A DNA stretch of 64,000 nucleotides from the NCBI GenBank assembly GCA_951813015.1, contig CATOTG010000013.1:19854-83853 (forward strand), in the 5' to 3' direction. Positions 34,941 to 43,905 of the stretch are shown here, piece by piece; positions within the stretch are counted from its first letter, which is position 1, and each line of letters opens with the position of its first letter. Made by a program: the position numbers and the translations under genes. The DNA comes from an uncultured Thermoanaerobaculia bacterium. Lineage in GTDB: Bacteria; Acidobacteriota; Thermoanaerobaculia; Multivoradales; Multivoraceae. The notes below the pieces were generated by a model, which saw only the letters and a list, made by a program, of their open reading frames with translations, searched no databases and was not told the origin of the DNA.

Positions 34941-35984
34941 CTACTTCAGCGCGGCGATGATCGCCCGCGCCATCTGCCACGTGGAGGAGCGACCTCCGAG
35001 GTCGGGGGTCAGGCTGCTGCCCGCCTTGAGCACCGCGGTCACGGCCTGATCGATCCGGTCCGCCTCGGCGTCGAGGTCGAAGTGCCGGAGCAGGGCGGTG
35101 GCCGGCGTCAGCAGCGGCAACGGGTTCGCCTGGCCGGTGCCGATCAGGTGCGGTGCGTCGCCGTGGACGGCCTCGAAGACGTGGCAGTCGTCGCCGACGT
35201 TGATCGCGTGGCCGGTGGAGATGCCGCCCGCCAGCCCGGCCCCGAGGTTGCTCAGGATGTCGCCGTAGAGGTTGTCCATCAGCATGACGTCGAAGTCGTA
35301 GGGGTTGAGCACCAGGCGCATGCAGGCCGCGTCCACGATGCAGTCGTCCACCCGGATGTCGGAATAGCCGGCGGCAACGGAGCGAACCGAGTCCAGGAAG
35401 AGCCCGTCGGTCTGCTTCATGATGTTCGCCTTGTGGATCGCGGTGATCCTCTTTCGGCCGTGCCGTCGGGCGATCCGGAAGGCGTAGTCCGCGATCCGCT
35501 CGGAGGCGGCGCGGCTGACGACCTTCATGCTCTCGACCACGCCGTCCACGATCTCGTGCTCGATGCCGCGGTAGACGCCCTCCGTGATCTCCCGGATCAG
35601 CAGCACGTCGAGGTCGGGATAGCGCGTCGGCAGTCCCGGGATCGACCGCACCGGGCGCACGCTCGCCCAGAGGCCGAGCATCTGCCGCAAGGCGACATTG
35701 GGGTTCTGGGGCCCCGGGCCGACGCGGACCGCATCCGGACCGGGCCCGATGAGCCGGGTCTTGAGCGCCACCCGGCAATCGCGGATCGTCTCCGCCGCCT
35801 CGCTGAGGACCGTCTCCGTGTTCCGGCGCACCGCGGTCGGCACGTCGACGCGGACGAAGTCGAAGCTGGCGCCGGCCGCCTCGAGGACTTCGAGCACCGG
35901 CGGGGCGGTTTCCGCGCCGACTCCGCTGCTGCCGACGATCAGCGCGACCCGGGGACGGACGCCCTGTTCGGCGCCGTCGCTCAT
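34941..35984 (-). CDS. isocitrate/isopropylmalate dehydrogenase family protein (IDH3-like), paralogue 2
   Basis: 347 residues of the beta-decarboxylating dehydrogenase family. It has the substrate and metal motifs NVALRQMLGLWASVRPVRS, LLIREITEGVYRGIEHE and AIHKANIMKQTDGLFL, the MLMDNLYGDILSNLGAGLAGG metal-site segment, and a nucleotide-binding stretch VHGDAPHLIGTGQANPLPLL. The pattern is closest to NAD-dependent IDH3 and homoisocitrate/tartrate-type enzymes. The catalytic segment reads REITEGVYRG where the paralogue has RENTEGLYSG, so activity may differ. Its ATG overlaps the stop of the upstream paralogue (ATGA), and together they may form a hetero-oligomer. Confidence 0.85.
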   Translation of the reverse strand: MSDGAEQGVRPRVALIVGSSGVGAETAPPVLEVLEAAGASFDFVRVDVPTAVRRNTETVLSEAAETIRDCRVALKTRLIGPGPDAVRVGPGPQNPNVALRQMLGLWASVRPVRSIPGLPTRYPDLDVLLIREITEGVYRGIEHEIVDGVVESMKVVSRAASERIADYAFRIARRHGRKRITAIHKANIMKQTDGLFLDSVRSVAAGYSDIRVDDCIVDAACMRLVLNPYDFDVMLMDNLYGDILSNLGAGLAGGISTGHAINVGDDCHVFEAVHGDAPHLIGTGQANPLPLLTPATALLRHFDLDAEADRIDQAVTAVLKAGSSLTPDLGGRSSTWQMARAIIAALK

Positions 35985-37018
35985 CGGGCGGCCTCCCGTT
36001 CTTCCGCCACGGTTTCCAGCTCGGCCAGGAGCGCGTCGGTCAGCTCCGATGTGTTCGCCTTGCCGCCGAGGTCCCGGGTCAGAGCGCTGCCGCCAATCAG
36101 CAGCCTCTCGACCCCGGCGCGCAGGTGCGCGGCCGCCTCCGCCTCACCGACGTAGCGCAGCATCAACTCCGCGGACAGGATCAATGCGATCGGATTGGCC
36201 AGGTCGCGGCCGGCGATGTCGGGGGCCGTGCCGTGGACCGCCTCGAACACCGCGCAGCCGCTGCCGTAGTTGGCCCCGGGGACGACTCCCAGGCCGCCGA
36301 CCAGACCGGCGCAGAGGTCGCTCATCAGATCGCCGTCCAGGTTGCCCATGACCAGCATGTCGAAACGGGTCGGATCCTTTGCCAGCTCGAGCGCCAGATT
36401 GTCGAGCGGCAGGTAGTCGACCTGGAAGAAGGGGTAGTTCTGCTCGGACTCGCGGGCGCAGGCGAGGAACAGATTGTCGGACAGCGGCGTGATCGATGCC
36501 TTGTGAACGATCGTCAGCTTCTTGCGGCCGTGGCTGCGTGCGTACTCGAACGCGAACTGCATGATCCGGCGCGAAGCGTCCCGGGTGACGATCTTGAGCG
36601 CCTCGACCACGCCGTCGACGACCTCGTGCTCGCGGCCGCTGTAGAGGCCCTCGGTGTTCTCGCGCACGATGATCAGGTCGACTCCCTCGTAGCGGGCGCG
36701 CGTGTTCCCGGGCATCGACCGGACCGGCCGCACGCACGCGAACAGTTCCAGCGACTGCCGCAGGAGGACGTTCACGCTGCGCCAGCCGCCGGCTACCGGC
36801 GTCTGCAGAGGGCCCTTGATCGCGATCCGGTTCCGGCGAATCGACTCGATCGCCTCGTCCGGGAGGGGTGAGAGCCCCTGGTCGACGGCCGTGCTGCCGG
36901 CAACGACCGGCTCCCACTCGATCCTGCCGCCGGTGACGAAGTCGACGGCCCGCACCATCGCCTTGCTGACTTCGGGACCGATGCCGTCCCCGGGCAGGAG
37001 TGTGACCGCGTACTTCAA
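35981..37018 (-). CDS. isocitrate/isopropylmalate dehydrogenase family protein (IDH3-like), paralogue 1
   Basis: 345 residues from a TTG at 37018 (LKYAVTLLPGDGIGPEV), five nt after the stop of the ThDP enzyme gene. The frame stays open far upstream but that part is the shadow of the ThDP gene. Motifs are canonical: NVLLRQSLELFACVRPVRS, IIVRENTEGLYSGREHE, TIVHKASITPLSDNLFL, MLVMGNLDGDLMSDLCAGL, and HGTAPDIAGRDLANP. The fit is best to NAD-dependent isocitrate dehydrogenase of the IDH3 type, though related 2-hydroxyacid decarboxylating enzymes cannot be excluded. Co-transcription with paralogue 2 and the ThDP enzyme is likely. Confidence 0.85.
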   Translation of the reverse strand: MKYAVTLLPGDGIGPEVSKAMVRAVDFVTGGRIEWEPVVAGSTAVDQGLSPLPDEAIESIRRNRIAIKGPLQTPVAGGWRSVNVLLRQSLELFACVRPVRSMPGNTRARYEGVDLIIVRENTEGLYSGREHEVVDGVVEALKIVTRDASRRIMQFAFEYARSHGRKKLTIVHKASITPLSDNLFLACARESEQNYPFFQVDYLPLDNLALELAKDPTRFDMLVMGNLDGDLMSDLCAGLVGGLGVVPGANYGSGCAVFEAVHGTAPDIAGRDLANPIALILSAELMLRYVGEAEAAAHLRAGVERLLIGGSALTRDLGGKANTSELTDALLAELETVAEEREAAR

Positions 37019-37023
37019 CCGGG

Positions 37024-38583
37024 CTACTGGAGAGCGGAGTCGCTGACCAACGCTTCGATCAGGCAGGGCCCCGGCTCGGCAAAACCGCGCTCGAGGGCGG
37101 TCGTCAACTCTTCGCCCGTGCGAACCTGCGTGGCGGGCATGCCGAAGCCCCGGGCCAGGTCGAGCCATTCGACCCGCGGTGCGCCGAACTCCGTCAGGTT
37201 CAGGCTCTGCGGGCCGAACTCCTCTACGCCGGCCCTTTGCAACTCGACCTGGAGAATGCGGTACATGTCGTTGGCGAACACGAGGTTGACGACGTCTACC
37301 CCCTCGCGGACCTGGCTCCAGAGAGCCTGGACCGTGTACAGGCCGCTGCCGTCGCCCTCCAGCGTCAGCACCTTCCGGTCGGGACACGCGATCGCGGCGC
37401 CGAGCGACGCCGGCAGGCCAAGGCCGATCGCGCCGCCGTTCTCCTGCAGGTAGGTGTGCGCCGGCCCGTTCATCGTGGCGGGATAGAAGGCGAAACCCGC
37501 GGTGATTCCCTCGTCCATCACGATCGCGCGCTCGGGCAGCGTGGCGGCGATCGCCTGGGCCGCGACGCGCGGGTCGATCGGACCGGTCGGCGCGGGTGGC
37601 CTCTCGACCGCGCGGGCCGGCGGCTCGTCCTTCGCGTCGGTTGCCTGGGCCAGCTCGCCGAGGGCGTGGCCGCTGTCTTCCGTCGGATGGCTCAGGACGA
37701 CGACTTCCACCGACTCCGGAGCCAGGCGGCTCACACCGCCCTCGTAACCGAAGAAAGCGACGGGATCGAGCGCGCCGGCCAGAACGAGCGTGTCGATTCC
37801 GCCCAAAAACTCCACGGCCTGTTCGGGGAAGTAGGGCACCCGCGGGAGCACGGGAAGATGGGGACCGCGCTCCATCCGCCCCGAGAACGTCTCGGCGCCG
37901 AGCTTGCAGCCGGTCGCTCGCTGTACTCTGGCGGCTTCGCGCTGGGCCGCGGCCGTACTGCCGGAACTGCCCAGCATCAGCATCGTGCGTTCGCCGCGGG
38001 CCACGGCGGCCCGGGCGCGCTCGACGGCTTCCGGGGCGACGCGGGCGCCGAGTGGAGGCGCCGGCTCGACGATCGGACCGCAGGCCTCGTTCCACTGGCA
38101 GTCCGTGGGCACGATCAGGGTGGCGATCTGGCCCGGGTGGCGCCGGGAAGCGGAGATCGCGGCGGCCATGTCGCGCGAGATGTGGTCGGCCGAGGCGACG
38201 GTGCGCTGCCAGTCGGAGACTCCGTCAACCAGGCTCTCGACCTTCGTGTTGAGCGGCGGGTCGTAGTTGCGGTGCCAGGTGGGATGGTGGCCGATCAGGT
38301 TGACGATCGGCGTGCGGCCGCGCCGCGCGTTGTGCAGGTTGGCAATGCCGTTGGCGAAACCCGGGCCGAGATGGACCAGGGTCAGCGCCGGTTTGCCGGC
38401 CATCCGGCCGTAGCCGTCCGCGGCGCCGGTGGCCACGCCCTCGAACTGCGCCAGCACCCCCCGCACCCCCGGGATCTCGTCGAGAGCCGCGACGAGATGG
38501 ATCTCCGACGTACCGGGATTGGCGAAGCAGACCTCGACCCCCGCGTTGACGGCGGTCCGAACCATGGCCTGGGCGCCGTTCAT
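37024..38583 (-). CDS. ThDP-dependent enzyme, acetolactate synthase-like large subunit
   Basis: 519 residues with the three-domain layout of the acetolactate synthase/benzoylformate decarboxylase group. The N-terminal Pyr domain carries the catalytic Glu in AQFEGVATGAADGYGR. The C-terminal PP domain has the ThDP/Mg motif GDGSGLYTVQALWSQVREG followed by VFANDMYR. It is shorter than classical acetolactate synthase (about 560-600) and no regulatory subunit is adjacent, so a role in branched-chain synthesis is doubtful. A decarboxylase or ligase acting on a 2-oxoacid fits the two downstream decarboxylating dehydrogenases. First gene of the - strand set. Confidence 0.82.
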   Translation of the reverse strand: MNGAQAMVRTAVNAGVEVCFANPGTSEIHLVAALDEIPGVRGVLAQFEGVATGAADGYGRMAGKPALTLVHLGPGFANGIANLHNARRGRTPIVNLIGHHPTWHRNYDPPLNTKVESLVDGVSDWQRTVASADHISRDMAAAISASRRHPGQIATLIVPTDCQWNEACGPIVEPAPPLGARVAPEAVERARAAVARGERTMLMLGSSGSTAAAQREAARVQRATGCKLGAETFSGRMERGPHLPVLPRVPYFPEQAVEFLGGIDTLVLAGALDPVAFFGYEGGVSRLAPESVEVVVLSHPTEDSGHALGELAQATDAKDEPPARAVERPPAPTGPIDPRVAAQAIAATLPERAIVMDEGITAGFAFYPATMNGPAHTYLQENGGAIGLGLPASLGAAIACPDRKVLTLEGDGSGLYTVQALWSQVREGVDVVNLVFANDMYRILQVELQRAGVEEFGPQSLNLTEFGAPRVEWLDLARGFGMPATQVRTGEELTTALERGFAEPGPCLIEALVSDSALQ

Positions 38584-38652
38584 CGGAGCGGGAGGGCAGC
38601 AACCCTGGGGCCGAAGTCCGACACGCAGAACGGCGTGGCGGCGCAGAGAGCC

Positions 38653-39195
38653 TCAGGGCGCACTTTCGCCATCCCCCTGGGGAGCGTTCAGCGGCAGGGC
38701 GGTCGTACGCTTGATCTCGCTCAGCACGATGCTCGTCAGCAGTCGGTCGACCCCCGGAATGCCCCCGAGGTGGTCCGCGAGGATGTGTTCCAGGTGGCGA
38801 TAATCCCTGGCCACGATTTTCACCATGTAGTCGTGCTCACCGGTCAGCATGTGGCATTCGAGCACTTCCGGCAGCTCGTGGACCGCGTCGCTGAACTGCT
38901 GTCTGGCATCCGCCTGGTGGTGGGTCAGGTAGACCTGAACGAAGCACAGCAGAGCGAGATCCACGGCGTTGCGGTCGAGCAGGGTGACCCGCTTCTGGAT
39001 CACGCCGCGTCGTTCCAGCTTGCGCAGGCGCTTCTTCAGGCCCGACGCGGACAGGCTCACCTTGCGAGCGAGGTCCACGTCTGTTCGATTCGAATCCTGT
39101 TGCAGGAGTGCCAGGATGGCGTAGTCGGTTGCGTCGAGGGGCCGGCCCGCCGAGCGGTTTGACTCCGCTGCGCGCCGATCATCTGTCTTGTCCAT
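38653..39195 (-). CDS. Lrp/AsnC family transcriptional regulator
   Basis: 180 residues from the ATG at 39195 (MDKTDDRRAAESN); the longer open frame upstream is a shadow of the aminotransferase gene. An N-terminal winged helix-turn-helix (DYAILALLQQDSNRTDVDLA, then LSASGLKKRLRKLERRGVI) is followed by the ligand-binding RAM domain (HMLTGEHDYMVKIVARDYRH). Lrp/AsnC proteins sense amino acids and often control the neighbouring divergent operon. Here that operon degrades phenylalanine and tyrosine, so an aromatic amino acid effector is likely by inference. Confidence 0.88.
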   Translation of the reverse strand: MDKTDDRRAAESNRSAGRPLDATDYAILALLQQDSNRTDVDLARKVSLSASGLKKRLRKLERRGVIQKRVTLLDRNAVDLALLCFVQVYLTHHQADARQQFSDAVHELPEVLECHMLTGEHDYMVKIVARDYRHLEHILADHLGGIPGVDRLLTSIVLSEIKRTTALPLNAPQGDGESAP

Positions 39196-39276
39196 GGGGC
39201 GGAGTGTACACGGACTTATCACCCGGTAGGAAATCCGCCCTTGTATCACGGTGCTGGCCCTGTTAACGTTCCAGCA
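39196..39276. promoter_or_regulatory. divergent control region between the Lrp regulator and the Phe/Tyr operon
   Basis: An 81-nt gap between the two start codons. On + a TTGTAT at 39241 and TTAACG at 39263 form a weak -35/-10 pair with 16-nt spacing. No clear Lrp half-site could be assigned by eye. The divergent layout is the main evidence for regulation. Confidence 0.35.
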
Positions 39277-40530
39277 ATGGCGATACAAGCTCATTCCTCT
39301 ACCATCACGGGCGCAACCGCGCCCGTGTTGGCGCCCCGGACGCAGGCGCCGCAGGGGTTGGGTCCGCCGCGCGTCGCGTCGTGGTTGCAAGGACGCCAGC
39401 GTTCCCTGCTGCGTCGGCTGGTCAACCAGGTCGCCCGCCCCGGCGTGGTGTCGCTCGCCGGCGGGTTGCCGGCCGTGGAGCTGTTTCCGTCGCAGGCCTA
39501 CGGCGACGTGGTACGCCGCCTGCTGGCGGATCCTCAGTCCATGCAGTACGTCCCGCCGCTCGGCGAACTGAAGGAACGGGTGGTGGAGGTCATGCGCCGC
39601 CGGGGCGTCGATTGCGGTCCGGAGGAGATCCTGATCACGACGGGCGCTCAACAGGCGCTCGACGTTGCCGTTCGGGCGTTCGTCAGCGCGGGTGAGAGTG
39701 TCGCGGTCGAGAGATTCGCGTACACGGGATTCAGGGAGGTCCTGGCGCCCCTCCAGGCGCGGCTCGTGACCCTGCCGAGCAGTCTTGACGATGGACTCGA
39801 CATCGAGGCCCTGGAGCGCTTCCTGCTCGCCGGCGGCCGGCCGCGCCTCGTCTATGTGATTCCCGATGCCCACAACCCGCTCGGGGTAAGCTTGACCCGT
39901 GAGACCCGGGAACGGCTGGTCGTCCTGGCCCACGACTACGACTTCGTGATCCTGGAGGACGATCCATACGGCCTTCTCTGCTGCGACGGCGAGTTCGAGG
40001 CCCCGTTGGCGGCGCTGGACTCGGAGCGGGTCGTCTACGCGGGCACTTTCTCGAAGATCCTGGCGCCGGCTCTGCGCATCGGCTGGCTGCGGCTGCCGCC
40101 GTCGCTGGTCGAGACCTGCGCGGCGGTCAAGGAGGCGGGGGATCTCGAGTGCTCCAGGCTGAGCGCGCTCGCCGTGTCTTGGCTCCTGGAAGACCTCGAC
40201 CTGGACCGTCACCTGGACCTGCTGCGACAAACCTACCGGCGTCGACGCAACGCGATGCTCGAGGCGCTTGCGGAGCATCTACCGGCGGGCTGCGCCTTCA
40301 CGGCGCCCGGCGGCGGCATGTTCGTGTGGGTGGAGCTGCCGGCGGGGATGGATGGCGAGCGCCTGCTGGAACGGACTTTGGCCGAGCGGAAGATCGCCTT
40401 CGTTCCCGCGGCCGCGTTCGCGGATCCCGCGGACCGGGCAGCGCCCCGGAACGCGGCCCGCTTGAGCTTCTCGCGGCTGGAGCCGGCGGCCCTGCGCGAG
40501 GCGGTGGCGGACTTCGCCACCTGCATCTGA
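39277..40530 (+). CDS. PLP-dependent aminotransferase (aromatic/2-aminoadipate type, fold I)
   Basis: 417 residues from the ATG at 39277. Fold type I class I/II aminotransferase of the MocR-C-domain/2-aminoadipate group: SLAGGLPAVELFP, TTGAQQALDV, PDAHNPLGVS and the PLP-Lys segment YAGTFSKILAPALRIGW with Lys260. It is the first gene before hppD, hmgA and phhA, so it probably converts tyrosine (and phenylalanine) to the 2-oxoacid, supplying 4-hydroxyphenylpyruvate. Specificity is inferred from context. The 78-nt gap to hppD holds a strong GAGGAGGGAAGG ribosome site for hppD. Confidence 0.87.
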   Translation: MAIQAHSSTITGATAPVLAPRTQAPQGLGPPRVASWLQGRQRSLLRRLVNQVARPGVVSLAGGLPAVELFPSQAYGDVVRRLLADPQSMQYVPPLGELKERVVEVMRRRGVDCGPEEILITTGAQQALDVAVRAFVSAGESVAVERFAYTGFREVLAPLQARLVTLPSSLDDGLDIEALERFLLAGGRPRLVYVIPDAHNPLGVSLTRETRERLVVLAHDYDFVILEDDPYGLLCCDGEFEAPLAALDSERVVYAGTFSKILAPALRIGWLRLPPSLVETCAAVKEAGDLECSRLSALAVSWLLEDLDLDRHLDLLRQTYRRRRNAMLEALAEHLPAGCAFTAPGGGMFVWVELPAGMDGERLLERTLAERKIAFVPAAAFADPADRAAPRNAARLSFSRLEPAALREAVADFATCI

Positions 40531-40608
40531 GAGGTCGCTTCGGGCGGCACGCGGGCCGCGGGCGTCGCTGGCCCGCATCCCGACAAGAACGAGTGAGGAG
40601 GGAAGGCA

Positions 40609-41769
40609 ATGAGTGCAAGTGCCGCTGAACAGACACAACGCGGGTTCGTTGGGCGGGACACGGCGACCGGGGAGGACTTCTGCCCGATCCTGGGCTTCGA
40701 CCACCTGGAACTGTACGTCGGCAACGCGAAGCAGTCGGCTGCGTACTACTGCCATGCCTTCGGTTTCGAGTGCACCGCGGTACGCGGGCTCGAAACCGGG
40801 GAACGGGCGCGAGCGTCCTGCCTGGTGGAGCAGGGGGACATCCGGCTCGTGCTGACGAGCGCACTTACGTCGTCGCACGATGCCGCCCGGTCAGTCCGGC
40901 GGCACGGCGACTCGGTGGCAGTCATCGCGCTTCGTGTGCCGAACGCGGAGGAGGCATTCGCGGCCGCGGTGTCTCGGGGTGCAAGAGCCGCGGCGCCGCC
41001 GGCAATCGCCCGTGACGAGCACGGCGAACTCCGCCACGCTTCGATTTGCCTGTACGGCGACTGCGTGCTGCAGTTCATGGAACGCCGGGCCTACGGTGGC
41101 GTGTTCGGTCCTGGCTTCGAGCCGGCGCCGGAGACGCCAGGCGCCGCGGCGCCCGCAAGCTGCGGCCTGCTGGCGGTCGACCACGTCGTGGCCAACGTCG
41201 AACTCGGGCGGATGAACGAGTGGGCGCGGTTCTTCTCGCGCGTTCTTGGGTTCAACCAGCTCGTCCACTTCGATGACGAGGCGATCTCGACCGAGTATTC
41301 GGCGCTCATGTCCAAGGTGATGCAGGACGGTTCCGGGGTGATCAAGTTCCCGATCAACGAACCCGCCGAGGGTCGCAGGAAATCGCAGATCGAGGAGTTC
41401 CTCGACTTCCACGAGGGGCCGGGTGTGCAGCACATCGCCTGCCGTACCGAGGACATCGTGGACACGGTGTCCCGGCTGCGCGAGAACGGGGTCGAGTTCC
41501 TTCACGTGCCGGACACGTACTACGACGACCTCGAGCAGCGAGTGGGTAAGATCGACGAGCCGATCGATCGCCTGGCCGAACTCGGCATCCTGGCCGACCG
41601 CGACGAGGACGGCTACCTGCTGCAGATCTTCACCAAGCCGGTGGAGGACCGGCCGACGCTGTTCTACGAGATCATCGAACGCCACGGGGCGCGGGGCTTC
41701 GGCGAGGGCAACTTCAAAAGCCTGTTCGTTGCCCTTGAACGCGAGCAGGGGCTGAGGGGAAACCTGTGA
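40609..41769 (+). CDS. hppD: 4-hydroxyphenylpyruvate dioxygenase
   Basis: 386 residues, two VOC-type halves. The C-terminal half carries the iron triad His192 (LLAVDHVVANV), His275 (GVQHIACRT) and Glu354 (LFYEIIERHG). The C-terminal signature GARGFGEGNFKSLF is present. The enzyme turns 4-hydroxyphenylpyruvate into homogentisate with loss of CO2. Length and motif spacing are normal. The stop overlaps the GTG start of hmgA (GTGA), giving translational coupling. Confidence 0.95.
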   Translation: MSASAAEQTQRGFVGRDTATGEDFCPILGFDHLELYVGNAKQSAAYYCHAFGFECTAVRGLETGERARASCLVEQGDIRLVLTSALTSSHDAARSVRRHGDSVAVIALRVPNAEEAFAAAVSRGARAAAPPAIARDEHGELRHASICLYGDCVLQFMERRAYGGVFGPGFEPAPETPGAAAPASCGLLAVDHVVANVELGRMNEWARFFSRVLGFNQLVHFDDEAISTEYSALMSKVMQDGSGVIKFPINEPAEGRRKSQIEEFLDFHEGPGVQHIACRTEDIVDTVSRLRENGVEFLHVPDTYYDDLEQRVGKIDEPIDRLAELGILADRDEDGYLLQIFTKPVEDRPTLFYEIIERHGARGFGEGNFKSLFVALEREQGLRGNL

Positions 41770-42920
41770 GCCATTACCTCCGCGCGGGCGAGGTTCCGCA
41801 CAAGCGCCACACCGTGTTCCGCAAACCCGACGGATCGCTTCACCACGAGGAGGTCATGGGGATCCACGGCTTCTCGGGTGTCCAGTCGATCCTCTACCAC
41901 CTGCACCCGCCGACCGCCATCGAGCGGATCGGTGAACGGTCGGGGAACGGGCTGAAGTTCGAGTACGCGGGACCGCTGCGGCACCGGCTGATCCTCGCCG
42001 GCGCCGCGCCGGAACAGGGTGACGCGGTGAGCGGCCGCGTGCCCCTGCTCGCCAATCGCGATCTTGTGTTGTCCGTGGCCCGCTTCCGGGCGCCGATGGG
42101 CTACTGGTACCGCTACGCGCACGGCGACGAGCTGCTGTTCGTGCACGAGGGTCACGGCGTGCTGGAGACCCAGTTCGGTCGCATCGAGTACCGCCCGGGG
42201 GACTACCTGGTCCTGCCCACCGGAGTCATCTGGCGGCTGCTGCCGGAGGACGAGCCGCAGCGCATGCTGTCCCTGGAAGCGGCGGGCCACATCGAGCCGC
42301 CGAGCCGCTACGTGAACCGGTATGGCCAGTTTCTCGAGAACTCGCCTTACTGCGAACGCGATATCCGGCCGCCGGAGTGGCGCGAACCGCGTGACGAGGA
42401 AGGCGAGTTCGAGGTCCGGGTTAAGGCCCGCGGCGGGACGACGAGCTACCTCTACCGGCGCCATCCGATGGACGTCGTCGGCTGGGACGGCCACCTGTGG
42501 CCCTACGCCTTCAACATCGAGGACTTCGAGCCGATCACCGGCCGTGTCCATCAGCCGCCGCCGGTTCATCAGACCTTCGACGGGCCCGGGTTCGTCGTCT
42601 GTTCCTTCGTGCCGCGGCTGTTCGACTACCACCCGCAGGCGATCCCGGCGCCCTACAACCACTCGAACGTCGATTCGGACGAGGTCATCTACTACGTCGA
42701 GGGCGACTTCATGTCGCGACGCGGAGTCGAACGCGGTGCGCTGACGGTGCATCCGAACGGGATTCCCCACGGGCCCCATCCGGGCGCCTACGAGGGATCG
42801 ATCGGCAAGGAGCGCACCGACGAACTCGCGGTGATGGTGGACACCTTCCGGCCGCTGCAGATGACGGCTGCCGCTGCCGATCTGGAGGACGAGAGCTATG
42901 CAACGAGTTGGCGTGTTTGA
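41766..42920 (+). CDS. hmgA: homogentisate 1,2-dioxygenase
   Basis: 384 residues, in the range of bacterial short forms. Cupin-type ring-cleaving enzyme that opens homogentisate to maleylacetoacetate. Family features include YLRAGEVPHKRHTVFRK, a GDYLVLPTGVIWRLLP cupin strand, and the iron region YNHSNVDSDEVIYYVEGDFM followed by GIPHGPHPG. The GTG start overlaps the hppD stop. The next steps (maleylacetoacetate isomerase, fumarylacetoacetase) are not in this window. Confidence 0.94.
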   Translation: MSHYLRAGEVPHKRHTVFRKPDGSLHHEEVMGIHGFSGVQSILYHLHPPTAIERIGERSGNGLKFEYAGPLRHRLILAGAAPEQGDAVSGRVPLLANRDLVLSVARFRAPMGYWYRYAHGDELLFVHEGHGVLETQFGRIEYRPGDYLVLPTGVIWRLLPEDEPQRMLSLEAAGHIEPPSRYVNRYGQFLENSPYCERDIRPPEWREPRDEEGEFEVRVKARGGTTSYLYRRHPMDVVGWDGHLWPYAFNIEDFEPITGRVHQPPPVHQTFDGPGFVVCSFVPRLFDYHPQAIPAPYNHSNVDSDEVIYYVEGDFMSRRGVERGALTVHPNGIPHGPHPGAYEGSIGKERTDELAVMVDTFRPLQMTAAAADLEDESYATSWRV

Positions 42921-43905
42921 CCAGGGGGTCACGGAGCCGGCCACGGGTCGGGACCTGACGACCCGAGGTGACGTGTTTGTGCCGGAGCCGGCCGGCAACG
43001 TGATGGAGCCGGCCACGGGTCGGGACCTGACGACCGGCCGGGCCGACTTCATCGAGCGCGCACAGACCCGGGGCGAGCTGTTCATCGAGCAGCCCTGCGG
43101 GCTCTACAGCGAAGCGAACCAGCAGACGTGGCGCCGGCTCTACCGGGCGCTCGCCGGGCGCTGGGAGCAGTACGCCAATCCCCGCTTTCTCGAGGGCGTG
43201 GCGCGGCTCGGGCTAGACCCCGACCGTATCCCGAGGCTCTCCGACATCAACCGGTTCCTGGAACCCCTGAGCGGATTCAGAGCGCGGGCGGTGAGCGGCT
43301 ACGTACCGGCGTACCTGTTCTTCGACTGTCTGCGGCGCCGGGAGTTCCCGACCACGATCACCGTCCGCGCCGGCGACCGGCTGGACTACCTGCCTGAGCC
43401 CGACATCTTCCACGACCTTGCCGGGCACGTCCCGATGCACACGGATCCGGCGTTTGCCGATGTCCTGGTCCGTTTCGGCGAAGCCGCCCGAACCGCTGCC
43501 ATGCGATCCCGCAATGGGGATTGCCGGCGTGTCGAGAGCGCGCTGCGGGGACTGGCGCGCTTCTTCTGGTTCACGATCGAGTTCGGACTGATGCGGCGTC
43601 CCGACGGGAACGGTCTGTGCGCCTACGGCAGCGGTCTGCTGAGCTCGGCGGGCGAGATCGGGCATTCCCTCGAATCCCCGGACGTGCAGCGAGTTCCGTT
43701 CCAGCTCGACTGGGTCGTGAACCAGAGCTTCGAGATCGACTCGCTGCAACCGCTGCTGTTCGTCGTCGACGGTTTCGATCACCTGGAGCGCGAGGTGATG
43801 CGCCTGGAGCGTTGGCTCGGCCGGGGGCGTCTCGACAACGTGGCGCCGGGCGAGCCGGAGGTCAGCCGGGAGGATCTGCAGTCCTTCCTGGAGGCGGGCG
43901 CCTGA
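42898..43905 (+). CDS. phhA: phenylalanine 4-monooxygenase with repeated N-terminal insert
   Basis: 335 residues. Pterin-dependent, non-haem iron enzyme that makes tyrosine from phenylalanine. The catalytic core carries the iron ligands His172 and His177 (PDIFHDLAGHVPMH) and Glu228 (FWFTIEFGLM). The ATG at 42898 overlaps hmgA by 23 nt and follows GGAGG. Residues about 12-46 contain the peptide EPATGRDLTT twice, coded by a 72-nt-period direct repeat (42933 and 43005). This segment is absent from ordinary PhhA and looks like an in-frame insertion. A pterin recycling enzyme (PhhB) is not seen nearby. Confidence 0.92.
   Translation: MQRVGVFDQGVTEPATGRDLTTRGDVFVPEPAGNVMEPATGRDLTTGRADFIERAQTRGELFIEQPCGLYSEANQQTWRRLYRALAGRWEQYANPRFLEGVARLGLDPDRIPRLSDINRFLEPLSGFRARAVSGYVPAYLFFDCLRRREFPTTITVRAGDRLDYLPEPDIFHDLAGHVPMHTDPAFADVLVRFGEAARTAAMRSRNGDCRRVESALRGLARFFWFTIEFGLMRRPDGNGLCAYGSGLLSSAGEIGHSLESPDVQRVPFQLDWVVNQSFEIDSLQPLLFVVDGFDHLEREVMRLERWLGRGRLDNVAPGEPEVSREDLQSFLEAGA
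42933..43036 (+). repeat. in-frame direct repeat, 72-nt (24-codon) period
   Basis: The block ggagccggccacgggtcggg plus acctgacgacc occurs at 42933 and 43005. Both copies are read in the same frame within the N-terminus of PhhA. Confidence 0.85.
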
